Below are positions 35,035-46,374 of a DNA stretch of 64,000 nucleotides, piece after piece (the first letter of the stretch is position 1; each line of letters starts with the position of its first letter). Below the pieces are notes generated by a model that saw only the letters and a list, made by a program, of their open reading frames with translations, was not told the origin of the DNA and did not search any database. Position numbers and translations under genes: made by a program. Source of the stretch: Tipula vernalis (lineage: Eukaryota; Arthropoda; Insecta; Diptera; Tipulidae); assembly GCA_958295665.1 (NCBI GenBank), contig OY282558.1:339671106-339735105 (forward strand). The letters run 5' to 3'.

Positions 35035-35459
35035 AAAAAATGGAGGTGTGGGCAACACACGACTTTCTTTTACGAACAAAGAATTTTGAGAAATTTTTTT
35101 TTTTTTTAAATTTTTAAATTTTTTTAAATTTTTGGAAACATTTTGTATTAATTAGTTTTTTGTAAACCTTGTACTTTTTAAGATATTTGTAAAATAAATT
35201 TTCTGGACCAAGGGAGTGGCCACTTCCGGTTAGCTGATTTGGAGTAAAACTCACTGGGACCTCCCAATTTATCAAAATAGCTTAAATCTGAAGTTTCAGT
35301 TCAATTGGTTAAACCATCTGGACTACAGAGAGGACACAGACTGACAGACAAACACCATTTCGAAACCGACTTTTTCGGACTCAGGGACTTCAAAACAGAT
35401 ACATTTCTAAAAATCTCAAGGTTCAAAATTTTCATGATTACTAAAGTAAAAGAAAGTAA
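35035..35459 (-). repeat. Dispersed repeat R1, copy 2 (reversed)
   Basis: Reverse complement of 22280-22762, bounded by ACTTTCTTTTAC (35062-35073) and GTAAAAGAAAGT (35446-35457) with shared flank TGGAGGT at the left. Shorter than copy 1, mainly in the A/T-rich tail. Confidence 0.7.
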
Positions 35460-35582
35460 TAAAGAAGGCAAGAGAAATATTACCACTGCGCCGTGTCATA
35501 CGAATTATCAAACTAGCACTGTGGCGGCTCACTCATTTGGCTCAGATACATTTGTTCACTCAACACCTCAACTAATTCGTCC

Positions 35583-35627
35583 GCACAAAACAATACACCT
35601 ATTCGCACCAAAACAATACACCTATTC
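35583..35627 (+). repeat. Short tandem duplication
   Basis: Two units of a 22-23 bp sequence (GCACAAAACAATACACCTAT / GCACCAAAACAATACACCTA, each followed by TTC), just outside the BEL element. Confidence 0.8.
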
Positions 35628-35652
35628 ACTGGTGCAGACATATCAACAGCGC

Positions 35653-36025
35653 TATTGGAATTTAAACTAAATGGTTTTAGTACTTTTTTGTTTGTGTTCT
35701 TTATTTGTACAAATTCATATGTGTACATTTAATTAGTTGAACTAAAACCTAAAACATTTCACAATTATTATATATTGTAACAAATTAACAGTAATTCTAC
35801 TAAATTATAAATTCTTACAAATTTTAGTTTTATTTCCTAACGGTATTTTCTTTTTACCCGTATTCTGAATTTATTTGAATTCCCTAAACGAACATAAAAG
35901 TTCAAGATAGTCTCTCGATCTAAACGAACAAAATTATCCTAAGGCCTCTAGATTTTTTCTTTATTTTCATTTCTTTTTCGGAGCCTAAGAGACTATTTTT
36001 ATTTTAGATTGCTTCGTTATTAACA
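35653..36025 (-). repeat. BEL/Pao 3' LTR
   Basis: 373 bp, identical to the LTR at 41578-41950 except A at 35807 versus G at 41732. On the minus strand it begins TGTTAATAACGAAGC and ends TCCAATA. Confidence 0.95.
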
Positions 36026-37281
36026 CTCCCACCTGGTGAATATGCTGACGTTAAAGAATTTTCACCATTAATATCAAGTTTGGCTAGTTTTGTTGATGAT
36101 CTAGTATATAACCCGGTTGTTGTTCTTACTACCGCACTACGAATTTGATCCCCTTTACCCCAATGAACATCGGTTATCACGCCTTTCGGCCAATTTCCTC
36201 TTGGATTTCGTTCATCGACTATAAGCACTACATCTCCGATCGCAAGCGGTGGGGCCTTTTCGAACCATTTGGTTCGTTTCGTAATTACTGGGAGGTACTC
36301 CACTATCCACCGTTTCTAGAACTGATTAGCAATCTTCTGAGTAACCAACCAGTTTTTATTGACAGTCTTTGCTGATGAATCAAGTTCCGCAAGAGGCTTT
36401 GCCCCACTTGATGCCCCAAGCAGAAAGTGATTAGGTGTTATAGCTTCGTTTTCGGCGTTTACAGGCGGGTATGTTAATGGGCGTGTATTAATAATGTTTT
36501 CCACTTCGGCCAGGCTAGTGTGTAGAGTTTCGTCGGTTAATTTTGTATTACCCAGGATTTTATACAGATTAATTTTGACACTTCTAACCATCCGTTCCCA
36601 TGCACCTCCAAAGTGTGGTGCCGATGGCGCAATGAAGTTCCATTTGAATGAAGCTAAGCGCTTCTGAGCCTCTAGATAGTCCAGCTTTATAAACTCTTGT
36701 TTTAATTCCTTTTCAGCACCCTTAAAGTTGGTACCGTTGTTAGTATATATTTCGAGTGGATTACCTCGCCTCGCCCGGATTCGAAGGAGGCACTGAATGA
36801 AGCTATCGGTAGATAAGCTTGATGATACTTCTAGGTGTATAGCTCTTATGGTTAAACAAGTAAATACAACACCCCATCTTTTCTCCGATCGACGTCCAAC
36901 GACAACGGTGATTGGCCCAAAAAGATCTATGCCTACATAGCTGAAAGGTCGACAGAATGCCGCAAGTCTTGCCGGTGGTAGCGGAGCCATTTCTGGTGGT
37001 TTTGGGTTAGCTTTTTGCTGCTTGCATACTGGACAATCGAACTGAATTTTTCGTAACAGATTGCGTAAACGTGGAACCTCATAGATCTGCCGCAGTTCAT
37101 TAACAACGGTTTCGTTGTTATGGTGTTGATATATAACATGGTATTCGTGAACGCGTAAATATGTAATTCGATGGTCACCAGGCAAAATTTTCTTGCGCTT
37201 CGTGTTGTAGGGAATACATGTTGCTGCATCAGTACGTCCGCGAACTCTAAGAACCCATTTTCGTCCAGATGCGGGGAGCAT
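36004..37281 (-). pseudogene. BEL/Pao integrase, catalytic Asp changed
   Basis: Frame 37281-36316 has the zinc-binding end (DCPVCKQQ), then the catalytic core: FSYVGIDLFGPITV (first Asp), IYTNNGTNFKGA where families have S/T-D-N-G, so the second catalytic Asp is Asn (codon AAC at 36741-36739), and GAWERMVRSVK (Glu). TAG at 36318-36316 interrupts before KRW; a Trp codon TGG is the likely original. The C-terminal domain continues in the same frame to 36004 (EYLPVITKRTKWF, IGDVVLIVDE, GDQIRSAVVRT), ending at the 3' LTR. Confidence 0.88.
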
Positions 37282-38486
37282 TTATAAATTTGGCTTGCAC
37301 GATCCACACCGGAGTTATTATTCAAATTTAGAGTCGATATCTCTTGTGAGTATTTGTCCCATTGAGCTCGCTTAATGAGCTGCATGGTGGCATGTTGAAA
37401 CTCTTTGTATGTTTTTGGCCCTGCCATTGGTTTGGAGCGTTTAATCAGCGACAGAAACATATGGCGGGCTCTATTTATGTTAACTTGGGCTCGAAGTAAC
37501 TTTGCCCATGTTGAACAATTGTCTGGGTTAATAGCTATTGGCGGCTCCACGGATATGACACGATGATAGTTCATTCGAAATTCCTCGGTGGGGTTGGCAT
37601 CTTCATTTGGAGCTATTGGCCATTCTATCTGGGGTTCTTTTAGAAAGGCTGGGCCTTGAACCCACCTTGAGCCCGTTTCGTAGTTTGGTAAGTTCCCAGT
37701 CCATTTGGTGGCCTCATCCGCGACATTTTCTTTCCCTGCCAGCCAGTGCCACTCGTTTTCCTTGGATTTTTCCAGACATTCGGTTATCCGGAATGCCACA
37801 AATTGTTTATAGTTTCGGGCCTCAGATCTCAACCAGCCAATTACCGTTTTTGAATCTGTCCAATAGTGCTTTGACCCGATACTAATGGAATGTGATTTTA
37901 TAATTGATGAACCCAAACGAGCACCTAGCACTGCTGCCATTAGTTCGAGACGTGGTATGGAGATCAGCTTGTTGTTCGGGGCTACGCGAGTCTTTGATGC
38001 AACCAGCGCAGTAGTGACTCCATTAGCTGTTGTTGTGCGAATGTAAGCTACCGCTGCGTATGCGTTCTGACTCGCATCAACAAATACGTGCAATTGGTAC
38101 GTCGCCGGTCTTGATCCCAGATCATAGCAACGAGGAATATAGAGCTGATCAACATTTACTAGGTGTCTCACCCAAATTTTCCATCTTTCATTTAACTTGT
38201 CTTTAATCGGTTCATCCCAATCAGTTCCGCTACGCCATACTTCTTGCAAGATGAACTTGGCATAGATGAGGAGATTTGATATTAGACCCAAAGGGTCAAA
38301 AACACTCATCAGAACTCTTAATATTTCCCTTTTAGTGGGCGTTTTACTTCCATCTAATAATGCTGCATCAATTCGATTGATATTTAGTACGAACCGAAAG
38401 TTATCATTTTTATGATCCCACCACATCCCAAGGACTTTATCTCCAATAGTACCTTTATGACGTATTTCATTAGACTGCTCTTTCAC
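36933..38486 (-). pseudogene. BEL/Pao RT tail, RNase H and integrase zinc region
   Basis: Opens just past the RT deletion with KEQSNEIRHKGTIGDKVLGM (RT connection), then FDPLGLISNLLIYAKFILQE. The RNase H domain follows with LHVFVDASQNAYAAVAYI (Asp), LELMAAVLGARL (Glu), YWTDSKTVIGWL (Asp) and ENVADEATKW, all catalytic positions kept. Near 37255 a one-base deletion (after LDENGF) shifts the frame, so everything after about residue 410 of this frame is out of register and the true protein continues in the next frame. Confidence 0.88.
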
Positions 38487-40194
38487 AGACCTTCATGATG
38501 TAGGTATCCGGTTTTCGTGATGTATCTAAATCTCTCCATAAAAATCTTTGGGAGTCGGTGTCCTTTGCCGTTACAAGGATTTGATGAAACATTTCCTTGA
38601 TATCACCCGTAACAGCAATTCTTTCTTCTCGGAATTTGAATAAGACACTTGGTAGTGGCGCAAGTTCGTCGGGCCCTTTCATCAGTTTGGAGTTTAATGA
38701 AACTCCATCGACTTTGGCTGCAGCGTCCCACACTAATCGCACTTTATTCGGCTTATTTGGTTTTTGCACTACAAATATTGGTAGATACCAAGATCTACTT
38801 TTCATGACCGTCTCGTCTGGTTCGAGTTTTCGGATATACCCCTTTTCCTTATAAGTCTGGATGACGTGTTTGACTTTTGAACCTAGTTCTGGATTTTTCA
38901 TAAGTTTAGACTCGAATGAGTCTAGTCGTCGTAACGCCATCGATATGCTATTTGGAAATTTTATTTCTTCAAACTTCCAGAGTAGTCCACTATGATACCG
39001 ATCACCTGTGTACTTGGTTGTTTTTTGCAATATTTCGCGAGAGCGCTTATTTTCCCATGGTTCAATCAATTTATTGTGTTCGATTCCGTAATTATCTAGT
39101 GTATAAAAACTGTTCACTAGCTCCTGTAGGTCGTCGTCGTAATCAACACTTTGCTTGATTTCATGGTTGTATAGTTCCACTTTATGGTTGGAATGTTTTC
39201 CGTGCACAGACCACCCTAATTTGGTCTTAGTAGCAATTGGTGAGTGTCGACCATTTTGTCGTACCTCAGTTGGTACGGTTAGCCATGCCTCGTCGGACCC
39301 TATCAAAATTGTTGGTTTAGCTTTTTTGTATTCCGCTATCGGCAACTCCTTAATATAATCAGGCAATGATTCTATTGCTAGACTTTGGCATGGTAGTGCC
39401 AGTGATTTGGCTGTACGCACCGATTCTAAAATAAACTGCTCGGCATCTCCGTCTGCCCCGGATATTTTCGGCGAAAGAGTCATTGAACCTTCCTCCATGG
39501 TTGTAATTTCTTTTGTCCATTGAAGGCATACGTCAACCTTTGGTTCTTGTAGGCCGAGGTATTCCGCAACCCATTCTTCCATTATTGTTCCATTGGCACC
39601 ATCGTCCAAAAAAGCAAACGTTTTTAGTTTCTGGCCATTTAATCCGTACAGATTAACAGGTACGATTCGGTACAGAACTTTGCTATTTCCGTCCGGGTGT
39701 AGGCTAATTTTCATCACGGTTGACGATGCTTCATTATTAACCGTCGATATTTTTGGCTGATTTACGATCGTTTCAGTTCCATGCAATAGATGGTGATGTG
39801 CCCGATTACATTCGTCCACTCGACAACGTTGTTTATTGAAGCAGCGTCGAAAATTATGAGGCTGAATACACTTCCCGCACCAGCGATGGTTTCTAATTAA
39901 TTCCCATCGCTTGGTGCAATTCATTGCTAGAAATTTAGCGCACTTTACCAGTGGGTGTTCCACCTGACATATTATACACATACTCTTGTCATTTGTCATC
40001 GTTTTGACTTGATGAGCCGCTATACCCATCGGTTTATTCCCCGATTTGTTTACCGACTTCTTCTCATTAGGTATGAATTGTGACAGGTCAATTTTTGACA
40101 CTTTTACCGCCCCCTCAGTGATTTCGTTTAACCAACATGAAAAGTCTGATAGGTCGATGCTCCCCAGACGTTTACTGTGGTTACCCCATTCCAT
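38470..40194 (-). pseudogene. BEL/Pao zinc knuckle, protease and RT N-terminal half
   Basis: Continues gag in the same frame after the TAA: EWGNHSKRLGSIDLSDFSCW, cysteine-rich knuckles (CIICQVEHPLVKCAKF; CGKCIQPHNFRRCF), a retropepsin-like domain with FAFLDDGANGTIMEEWVAEY, then BEL RT up to AVTGDIKEMFHQI (first catalytic Asp) and DTYIMKV. The RT stops at 38496-38488. The following block with the YVDD active site is absent and the frame ends VCERAV-stop. Roughly 100-130 residues appear deleted compared with family members. Confidence 0.88.
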
Positions 40195-40203
40195 ACCTAA
40201 ATG

Positions 40204-41512
40204 TTACGGCAATTTATCGACGAGCTCCTCTATTAATGTTGGATTATTCATGTATCCCTTTAGCTGAGATGCTTCCGCGAGTCCGCACAAATTATCTACT
40301 TCTGCGGCGAAATTAATTAGTGAGGCGTATTTGTCGGTTTTCACTGGCTGTAAGATACGTACTTGTTGTGTGAGCGTGCGAAGTACTACCTCTGGTCTTC
40401 CATAGTATGCGCGCAGTTTCTCTATAACACCAGGAACAGTTTCTGGTACGATTAATCGATTTCCCACGAGATCGTACGCCGGTGGTTTGAGGGCCCGCTG
40501 AAGGCGCATCAGATTATCCACATTGGAATATCCACATTGTTTGGTTGAGAACACATAGCTCGATATGAATTTTGGCCATTCCAACGGGTTGCCATTAAAC
40601 GATGGCAACTCTTTCGATGAGAATGCCAGCCGTGATGCGACTTGCTCTGGTACGAGAGTCGTATTTGCTCTAGCTTTCGGTAGTTGGATATTCCAGCTAG
40701 ACATTCCCCGAGGCCCAATTTCTTCTAAATTGGCCAATTGTTCTTCTAGTGGTGTTGATCTGATAAATGGTTGTCGTGGTGTCAAACGACGCTCGAAATT
40801 GTTGTTGAAAACTGTCTCAAACACAAGCCCTTTGGCTGCTTTTTCATCACTTCGTTGAATTTGTTGTACCTCTAACTCGTTAGTGCCGTTTGCGTTACTC
40901 TCAGGTTGCACCTCTTGTTGTGCATTGCTGGTTTGGTGGGATTGAATCCACTGGCAAGTTCTATTCATGATTTCATTCGATTTGACTGAACTGGCACAAC
41001 GGGATGATCTAACTCCCTCACTTTCTTTCAAGTAATGAAGCTTTTATATCCTCCATTTGGTCCCATATTTGGTTTCGTACTCGTGTTGTGCATGTATTTC
41101 TATTGCTCTCACTCAAGCCTGAACGGGATTGTGTTATTTCTCGATGTTTTTCTGTGTTTTGAGGCCCGAGATTACTCGTTCTTATTGGGCTTTTTAATTC
41201 AACGTTTAGACTTCTACTATCGCCGTTATTGTTACTATTATCCGGTACCGTTATAGCCACTGTCCTTACAGGAGCTGACCGTAATGACATGGCGTGTTTA
41301 GTCTTCGTTATTTCTATTTGAGATTTAATTGCACATTTTTTATTTTTTAGCGTTTGAGCCGTTTTTTCACCTTGTTGTTCGACGGTCGATTGGAATACTC
41401 GCGATACACTCAGCGGATCGACATGCTTCTCCCAGACTTCATCGTTAACATTATTTTTCGGTGGTTTCCCTAACGGTGTACGCGTCAGCTTCTTTGTTGA
41501 GCCAAACGACAT
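40204..41512 (-). pseudogene. BEL/Pao gag, frameshifted
   Basis: N-terminal frame 41512-41018 (starts MSFGSTKKLTRTPLGKPP, polar and basic) and frame 41031-40204 with the DUF1759-type gag core: ELPSFNGNPLEWPKFISSYV, NVDNLMRLQRALKPPAYDLV, IEKLRAYYGRPEVV. The two frames overlap near 41025, where a one-base shift at GAAAGAAAGTGA would join them. Whether this is decay or programmed frameshifting cannot be told here. The frame then meets TAA at 40206-40204, three codons before the next conserved block in the same frame. Confidence 0.85.
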
Positions 41513-41577
41513 GTTTTTTATCGTGCACTTTAAACTCTTTATTGTTCAATAAAAAACAATAAAATTTGTTTTAGTAA

Positions 41578-41950
41578 TATTGGAATTTAAACTAAATGGT
41601 TTTAGTACTTTTTTGTTTGTGTTCTTTATTTGTACAAATTCATATGTGTACATTTAATTAGTTGAACTAAAACCTAAAACATTTCACAATTATTATATAT
41701 TGTAACAAATTAACAGTAATTCTACTAAATTGTAAATTCTTACAAATTTTAGTTTTATTTCCTAACGGTATTTTCTTTTTACCCGTATTCTGAATTTATT
41801 TGAATTCCCTAAACGAACATAAAAGTTCAAGATAGTCTCTCGATCTAAACGAACAAAATTATCCTAAGGCCTCTAGATTTTTTCTTTATTTTCATTTCTT
41901 TTTCGGAGCCTAAGAGACTATTTTTATTTTAGATTGCTTCGTTATTAACA
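41578..41950 (-). repeat. BEL/Pao 5' LTR
   Basis: 373 bp, the upstream LTR of the minus-strand element; promoter and transcript start should lie here. Followed outward by the AGCGC duplication at 41951-41955. Confidence 0.95.
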
Positions 41951-41955
41951 AGCGC

Positions 41956-43640
41956 GACGAAAAATCAAAACGAAATCACGAAATAAAATAAATAAAAATT
42001 AAAATTAGTTTCGTCTCGGATTTCAACGCGGCATCATGTCGCCCTCGGTGTTGGCCGCCCATGACATTTTCTGCGTAAATAAAATTTTATAAACAAATAT
42101 AATTTAAAATGAAATAAAATAAAGTTTTATAAATGTAAAATATATTAAAACTAAATCCAACTGAATAAATTGTGTATGGATAATTTATATATTTATGTAT
42201 ATAACGCATATTGACATTATAATGGTGTCCGCCGTCATCCGTTTTTACGGAAATAAACCCGCGAAAATCGGCGCAGCCCATTTTTTTAACTTTAAATATT
42301 TTTTTGGACACTTGGTACGAACCCGTACCGGGTAAATGGTACGTCCAAAAACCAAAAATAAAATCGGTCATGTGCCTATATTAATTATTATTATTTTTTT
42401 TCTTTTGTGTTTTTGTTTGGAGTATTTTCGGCGACAACTACATACACCTACATACATACGCATGTACCGTGTGGTGCACACACATCATGCAACAAAATGG
42501 AGTCAGACATTCAGTTAACACACAAATGCAGGCAGATACCTATACAGACCCAACAACAAGTTATACTACAATATCACCACCAATCACAATGCCGAATTCC
42601 CCTTTGCACATGTCCCCCCCCCCCAATCAGCGCCATCATTGTCAGCCGGACATAGGCAGCAACAACGTCACCGTCGGTGGTAACGCAATTATTCCCATCA
42701 TTGCCGCTTTTGATGACATCATCACTAACAACAGAGATAGCCACAGCAGCTGAAACACCAACCGGCACCTATATTATCGCCATCACTGCCAACACTTTCA
42801 ACAGGGACACCATCAGCACAAAGACACCCGGCCATAACCCGCCACACCTCGCAATTTATACCTCCACAGTCGAGACTCACTTCAACGGTCGCCGTATAAC
42901 ATTCCATGTCACAGGGACATAGCTGAGACCTACTTCGTCTGTCCCCCCCACACAAGTTGAGACTCACATCACAGACTGGCATCAAACCGGCCATTGCCAA
43001 TACCTTCCTTGGCTGGTCCTGAAGCCTAAACGACGTCAGACTGCAGAATTACGTTCTGATCTCGACGTCACAGCTTTGATTCCCGGCATGAACACCCGGT
43101 CGATGCATCACTCGATCTCCATCAGTCGCACAACTCAGTTGGGATAGTGTGGTCGAAACACCTGCTCCCAACTACATGGTATGCCTCGTATGCCTGGTAA
43201 CCTCCTATAAATCTAATAAAATATCAACATTTCCGACATAAAACGAACAAACTCGAATAAGCTCAAATAAACTCAATAATGTCAATAAATTTTAAATATT
43301 CCGAGAATCTCCGAGAATAATGTTGATAATTTCGAATAAATTCGATGCCAAGTAACTTAAAGTTAACCAAACCCAAAAATCTTTAGGTTAATTAAAAACT
43401 TCAAAATTCCTAATTTCACGAATCTAACCCCATGCTGTGCTTAATGTAATCCAAACTGTACTCTGTACAAGCACTTAAGTATGTATGTTTGTATATGCGG
43501 ATCGTAATAGTTATCGTTAAACAGATCATTAACCAGGAGTCTGACGCTGTTGTAATAGCAGGCTAGGCTTAAGGAATGGGCATGCGGTACTGTAATCAGA
43601 CGTGGCTACTGCTCGAATAAAACACAAAAATTAAAAATTG
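41956..43640. other. Unidentified stretch, partly GC-richer
   Basis: 42400-43200 is clearly less AT-rich than the rest of the window, with C-runs (CCCCCCCCCC at about 42616) and two overlapping plus frames (42469-42753, Pro/Ser/Thr/Asn-rich; 42677-42922). Neither frame shows a known domain, and a shift would be needed to join them. It could be a fast-evolving exon or the inner or LTR part of an unrecognised retroelement. 43200-43640 is AT-rich again, with CTCGAATAAA-like poly(A) signals. Confidence 0.3.
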
Positions 43641-44040
43641 GGAACCGACATACTATACATAAGATTGGCCGAGGGAGGCAAAAAAAGACATAGTGAAGTA
43701 AATACAAGGCTGCTAACCTTCTGGTTAAGGGGGGCTCCTGAGCAAGTCAGCCGCCCAGGATTCCGTGAAAACCTCCGCCATCCCACCGGACAACACTTTC
43801 TTAAGATAAGGTTACTCGAGTAAGTCTCCGGTAAAATGTCAGGAGGGATTCCCCAAGAAAAACTCTTCCCTCTCCCTTTACTGACGCCCATCACATGCCG
43901 CCACCTGCTCTGAATGATGCGGGCTGAACGCAGAGTCACCTCTTCCAGACGGATAACGGACCGACCTAGTACGTAAGTCCCACAGAGAAAGAACAGATAA
44001 ACCGGACAGTTCAAAACATTTGATTGTTTCAAAATGACGT
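43641..44040. other. GC-richer block of unknown origin
   Basis: About 400 bases of mixed composition beside the mariner remnant, with a 133-codon open minus frame (44032-43631) lacking any recognisable domain. Likely part of an unclassified repeat. Confidence 0.3.
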
Positions 44041-44107
44041 GCGTTTGAAAGGTGACATTTTAGGCTACAATTTTGACAATCGTGTCAATAGTTATATTAG
44101 TGGGAAA

Positions 44108-44916
44108 ATGAATGAAATTACCGAGAAAAATCGCTGTATTTTGCAATTTTGCTACGAAAAAGGCAAAACCTTGGTAATATGTGGTATTTTAGATGGTTTG
44201 ATCGCACCCGTTCTGAAAATTTCGATGTTAGAGATGCACACCGCTCTGGTCGATCAATCACTGATAAAGTCGATGAAATCTTACAAAAAATTGAAGAAGA
44301 CCGACATATAACCAACCGTGACATTGCTAAGGAATTAAATATCGATCTCAAAACAGTTTTAAACCATTTGCGTAAAGCTGGATACAAAATGTAGCTCGAT
44401 CTTTGGGTGCCGCATGAATTGTCATGAAAAATTTGATTGACCAAATTTCTATCAACTCAACGAAATCGATCCATTTTTGAAGCAAATAATTACTGGAAAT
44501 GAAAAATGGGTAAAATGCGAGAATTTCTTTCGAAAAACATCATGGTCAAAGAAAGGTGAACCACCACAAACCACCACTTCCAAGCCAGGATTGACGCCCT
44601 ATATGTGGTTCTAGAACCTGGATAAACGATTGATTCTAATTTCTACTGTCAACAATTAACAAGATTGTAGCAAGCAAATCAAAAACCGGCCACAATTGGT
44701 CAATTGAGATGGTGTTCTCTTCCATCATGACAACGTCAGACCTCACACATTTTTGATGACCCGGCAAAACTTGAGAGAGCTTGGATCTTGTACCTTGAAC
44801 TGTGAAAAACACTTGGCCAATTTTTTCGCCATGAACCACAGAAGTTCAACACCGATGGAATTATGAAACTTTCCGAGAAATGGCAAAATTTCCTAGATAA
44901 TAATGACCAAATTTAA
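44108..44916 (+). pseudogene. mariner transposase remnant 2
   Basis: Plus strand: MNEITEKNRCILQFCYEKGK, then WYFRWFDRTRSENFDVRDAH and RSGRSITDKVDEILQKIEED (HTH region, frame 44149-44394), LDLWVPHELS, QLTRL and RHEPQKF segments, and GIMKLSEKWQNFLDNNDQI with a stop at 44914-44916. The DD34D core is recognisable only in pieces; stops and shifts are numerous. It is of a different subfamily from the copy at 18.0-18.6 kb (the end reads KWQNFLDNN rather than RWETCLTNNGQYF). Terminal repeats not found. Confidence 0.7.
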
Positions 44917-45239
44917 TCAAAAATGACGAAATATCTGGAAACTAGATTAAAGACTAAACCGGTTGGCTCTTCCACTTTAGCAATAATACGTTTTATCTAA
45001 TTCTGCTTTTAACGATTTGAAACGAGAAAATTCCTTCTATTATTTTAACTCCAAATTATTAATTCTGAAAATTAAACAGAAACCAATGCAACACGCTAAT
45101 CCTAATATTGGTAATATTCTGGTATCCGAATCAACTAGAACAAATTCTTGAAGGGATATTGTATTTTCTACTAGACAATATACAAAGACACTAAGTTACC
45201 ACTGTTAGACTCAATTGTTAAGATTTTAAATTTCCTCAA

Positions 45240-46133
45240 TTATATTTTTGGCAAAACGTTAATTTCCGCACTCGTGTCCAATTTAAAATTTATAATTTCG
45301 CCTTGATCTCGTATTTTCTGATACCACACTCGACTATTTTGACTATCTTTGTTTTCCATGATCTTGATAGACAAATTTTCTAAATCGTTCCATTCCACTT
45401 CACATACCTAATTTTTATTTAACCGGCACGCTATGGCATTATGATTATATTTTTTGCGACAACTACATCTTTCTCTAAATGCGGGACAATTTCTCCTTTC
45501 TTGAACTTTATGGCATTTGTCGCATACATTGGTTGATCTTAGAATAAAATTTGAAAATTATAATTAATATTGTTACGTTTTTGCCTTGCCATTCAAGGTT
45601 TGTATCTAGATTCGTAAAAACATTTCAGTTTAACACAAATGAATTTATTTATTTAACACCAAAAATAAATTCAACACAATTAATTTTCGCACAATTTTAC
45701 TGTTCACTTTTACTTTTTAAATCGCATTAAATCACTTTTTAATTCCTTTTTAACTTTTACACTATCGCTTGCCAAATACTTATGTATTCCAATTCGATCT
45801 CGTTCGCCTTTTTATATACACAAACCAAACTTCTAGAAAATTCATGACTTTTCGAGTAAAAATAGTGTAGAAATATTTAGAACAGTTTTATCATGGAAAA
45901 TTTCATTTTAGTACAACAAAATTATTCTATTATACCCTAGGTGTCATCGTAACAATATTATCTTTTCGCTACTGATTATTTCCGTAATTTATTCTTATGT
46001 TGTCTGCATACTGTATTGAATGTCGCATACTGTTAGTTGCTGGTTTTTTATTGACTTCATTACTAACGGCAATGCGTTTGTCTTTTGGCATTTCCGACGT
46101 TTGAGTTTTTATTACTTTCGTAGCTCTCGCCAT
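45240..46133 (-). pseudogene. Gypsy gag end and protease remnant
   Basis: Minus strand: 46133-45960 reads MARATKVIKTQTSEMPKDKR and NKKPATNSMRHSIQYADN, a linker-like gag segment. After the solo LTR, 45545-45240 reads VCDKCHKVQERRNCPAFRER and CSCRKKYNHNAIACR (two zinc knuckles), then IINFKLDTSAEINVLP, the Gypsy protease motif LDTGAEINVLP with Gly changed to Ser next to the catalytic Asp. A TAG lies between knuckles and protease. The copy is interrupted by a solo LTR (45571-45954) and abutted by the piggyBac MITE at TTAA. Confidence 0.75.
45571..45954. mobile_element. Solo LTR inside the Gypsy remnant
   Basis: A 384-bp unit starting TGTTACG and ending CGTAACA, flanked by ATAT at 45567-45570 and 45955-45958. 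It has the form of an LTR left by recombination between two LTRs, with a 4-bp target duplication as in Gypsy-group elements. A partial relative lies at 50790-50850. Confidence 0.75.
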
Positions 46134-46137
46134 TTAA

Positions 46138-46188
46138 CCTATGTGTCAATACGAGTATCGAACTACTTTTCATTAACACGAGCATACC
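46138..46188 (-). mobile_element. piggyBac-type MITE copy 2, part 1
   Basis: Inverse of the right end of the MITE at 24289-24503, beginning after TTAA (46134-46137) with CCTATGTGTCAATACGAGTA. Similarity ends at the CTG target (46189-46191) of Harbinger element 2. The rest of the same MITE is at 53308-53468. Confidence 0.8.
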
Positions 46189-46374
46189 CTGTACCCTGAT
46201 TTCCTAAAAATCACGTTAAATTATAAAGTGTTAACGTGTTAAGTTTAACACATAAATTTATCTTACCACTCTTAATTCGGATTCTCTAAAAAATTTAAAA
46301 CGCAAGATAAAGTTAATGTCAGCAACCATAGAATTTATTCAGCAATTCTATAATGTCAAATTTGTGTCATTTAT

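Larger units (their letters stand above)
35653..41950 (-). mobile_element. BEL/Pao LTR retrotransposon, full length, recently inserted
   Basis: A 6298-bp element with 373-bp LTRs at 35653-36025 and 41578-41950 and a 5-bp target duplication AGCGC at 35648-35652 and 41951-41955. Gene order on the minus strand is gag, zinc knuckle, protease, RT, RNase H, integrase, the BEL/Pao order. LTRs start TGTTAATAACG and end CAATA. A purine tract AGGTGGGAG precedes the 3' LTR (36026-36034). No clear tRNA-complementary primer site is visible next to the 5' LTR. The LTRs differ at one position only, yet the coding region has two stops, at least two shifts and a deleted RT core. Confidence 0.93.

Noticed and set aside
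43631..44032. 133-codon minus frame as a host gene
   Set aside because: No recognisable domain; it sits in a GC-richer block next to transposon remnants and has no exon structure.
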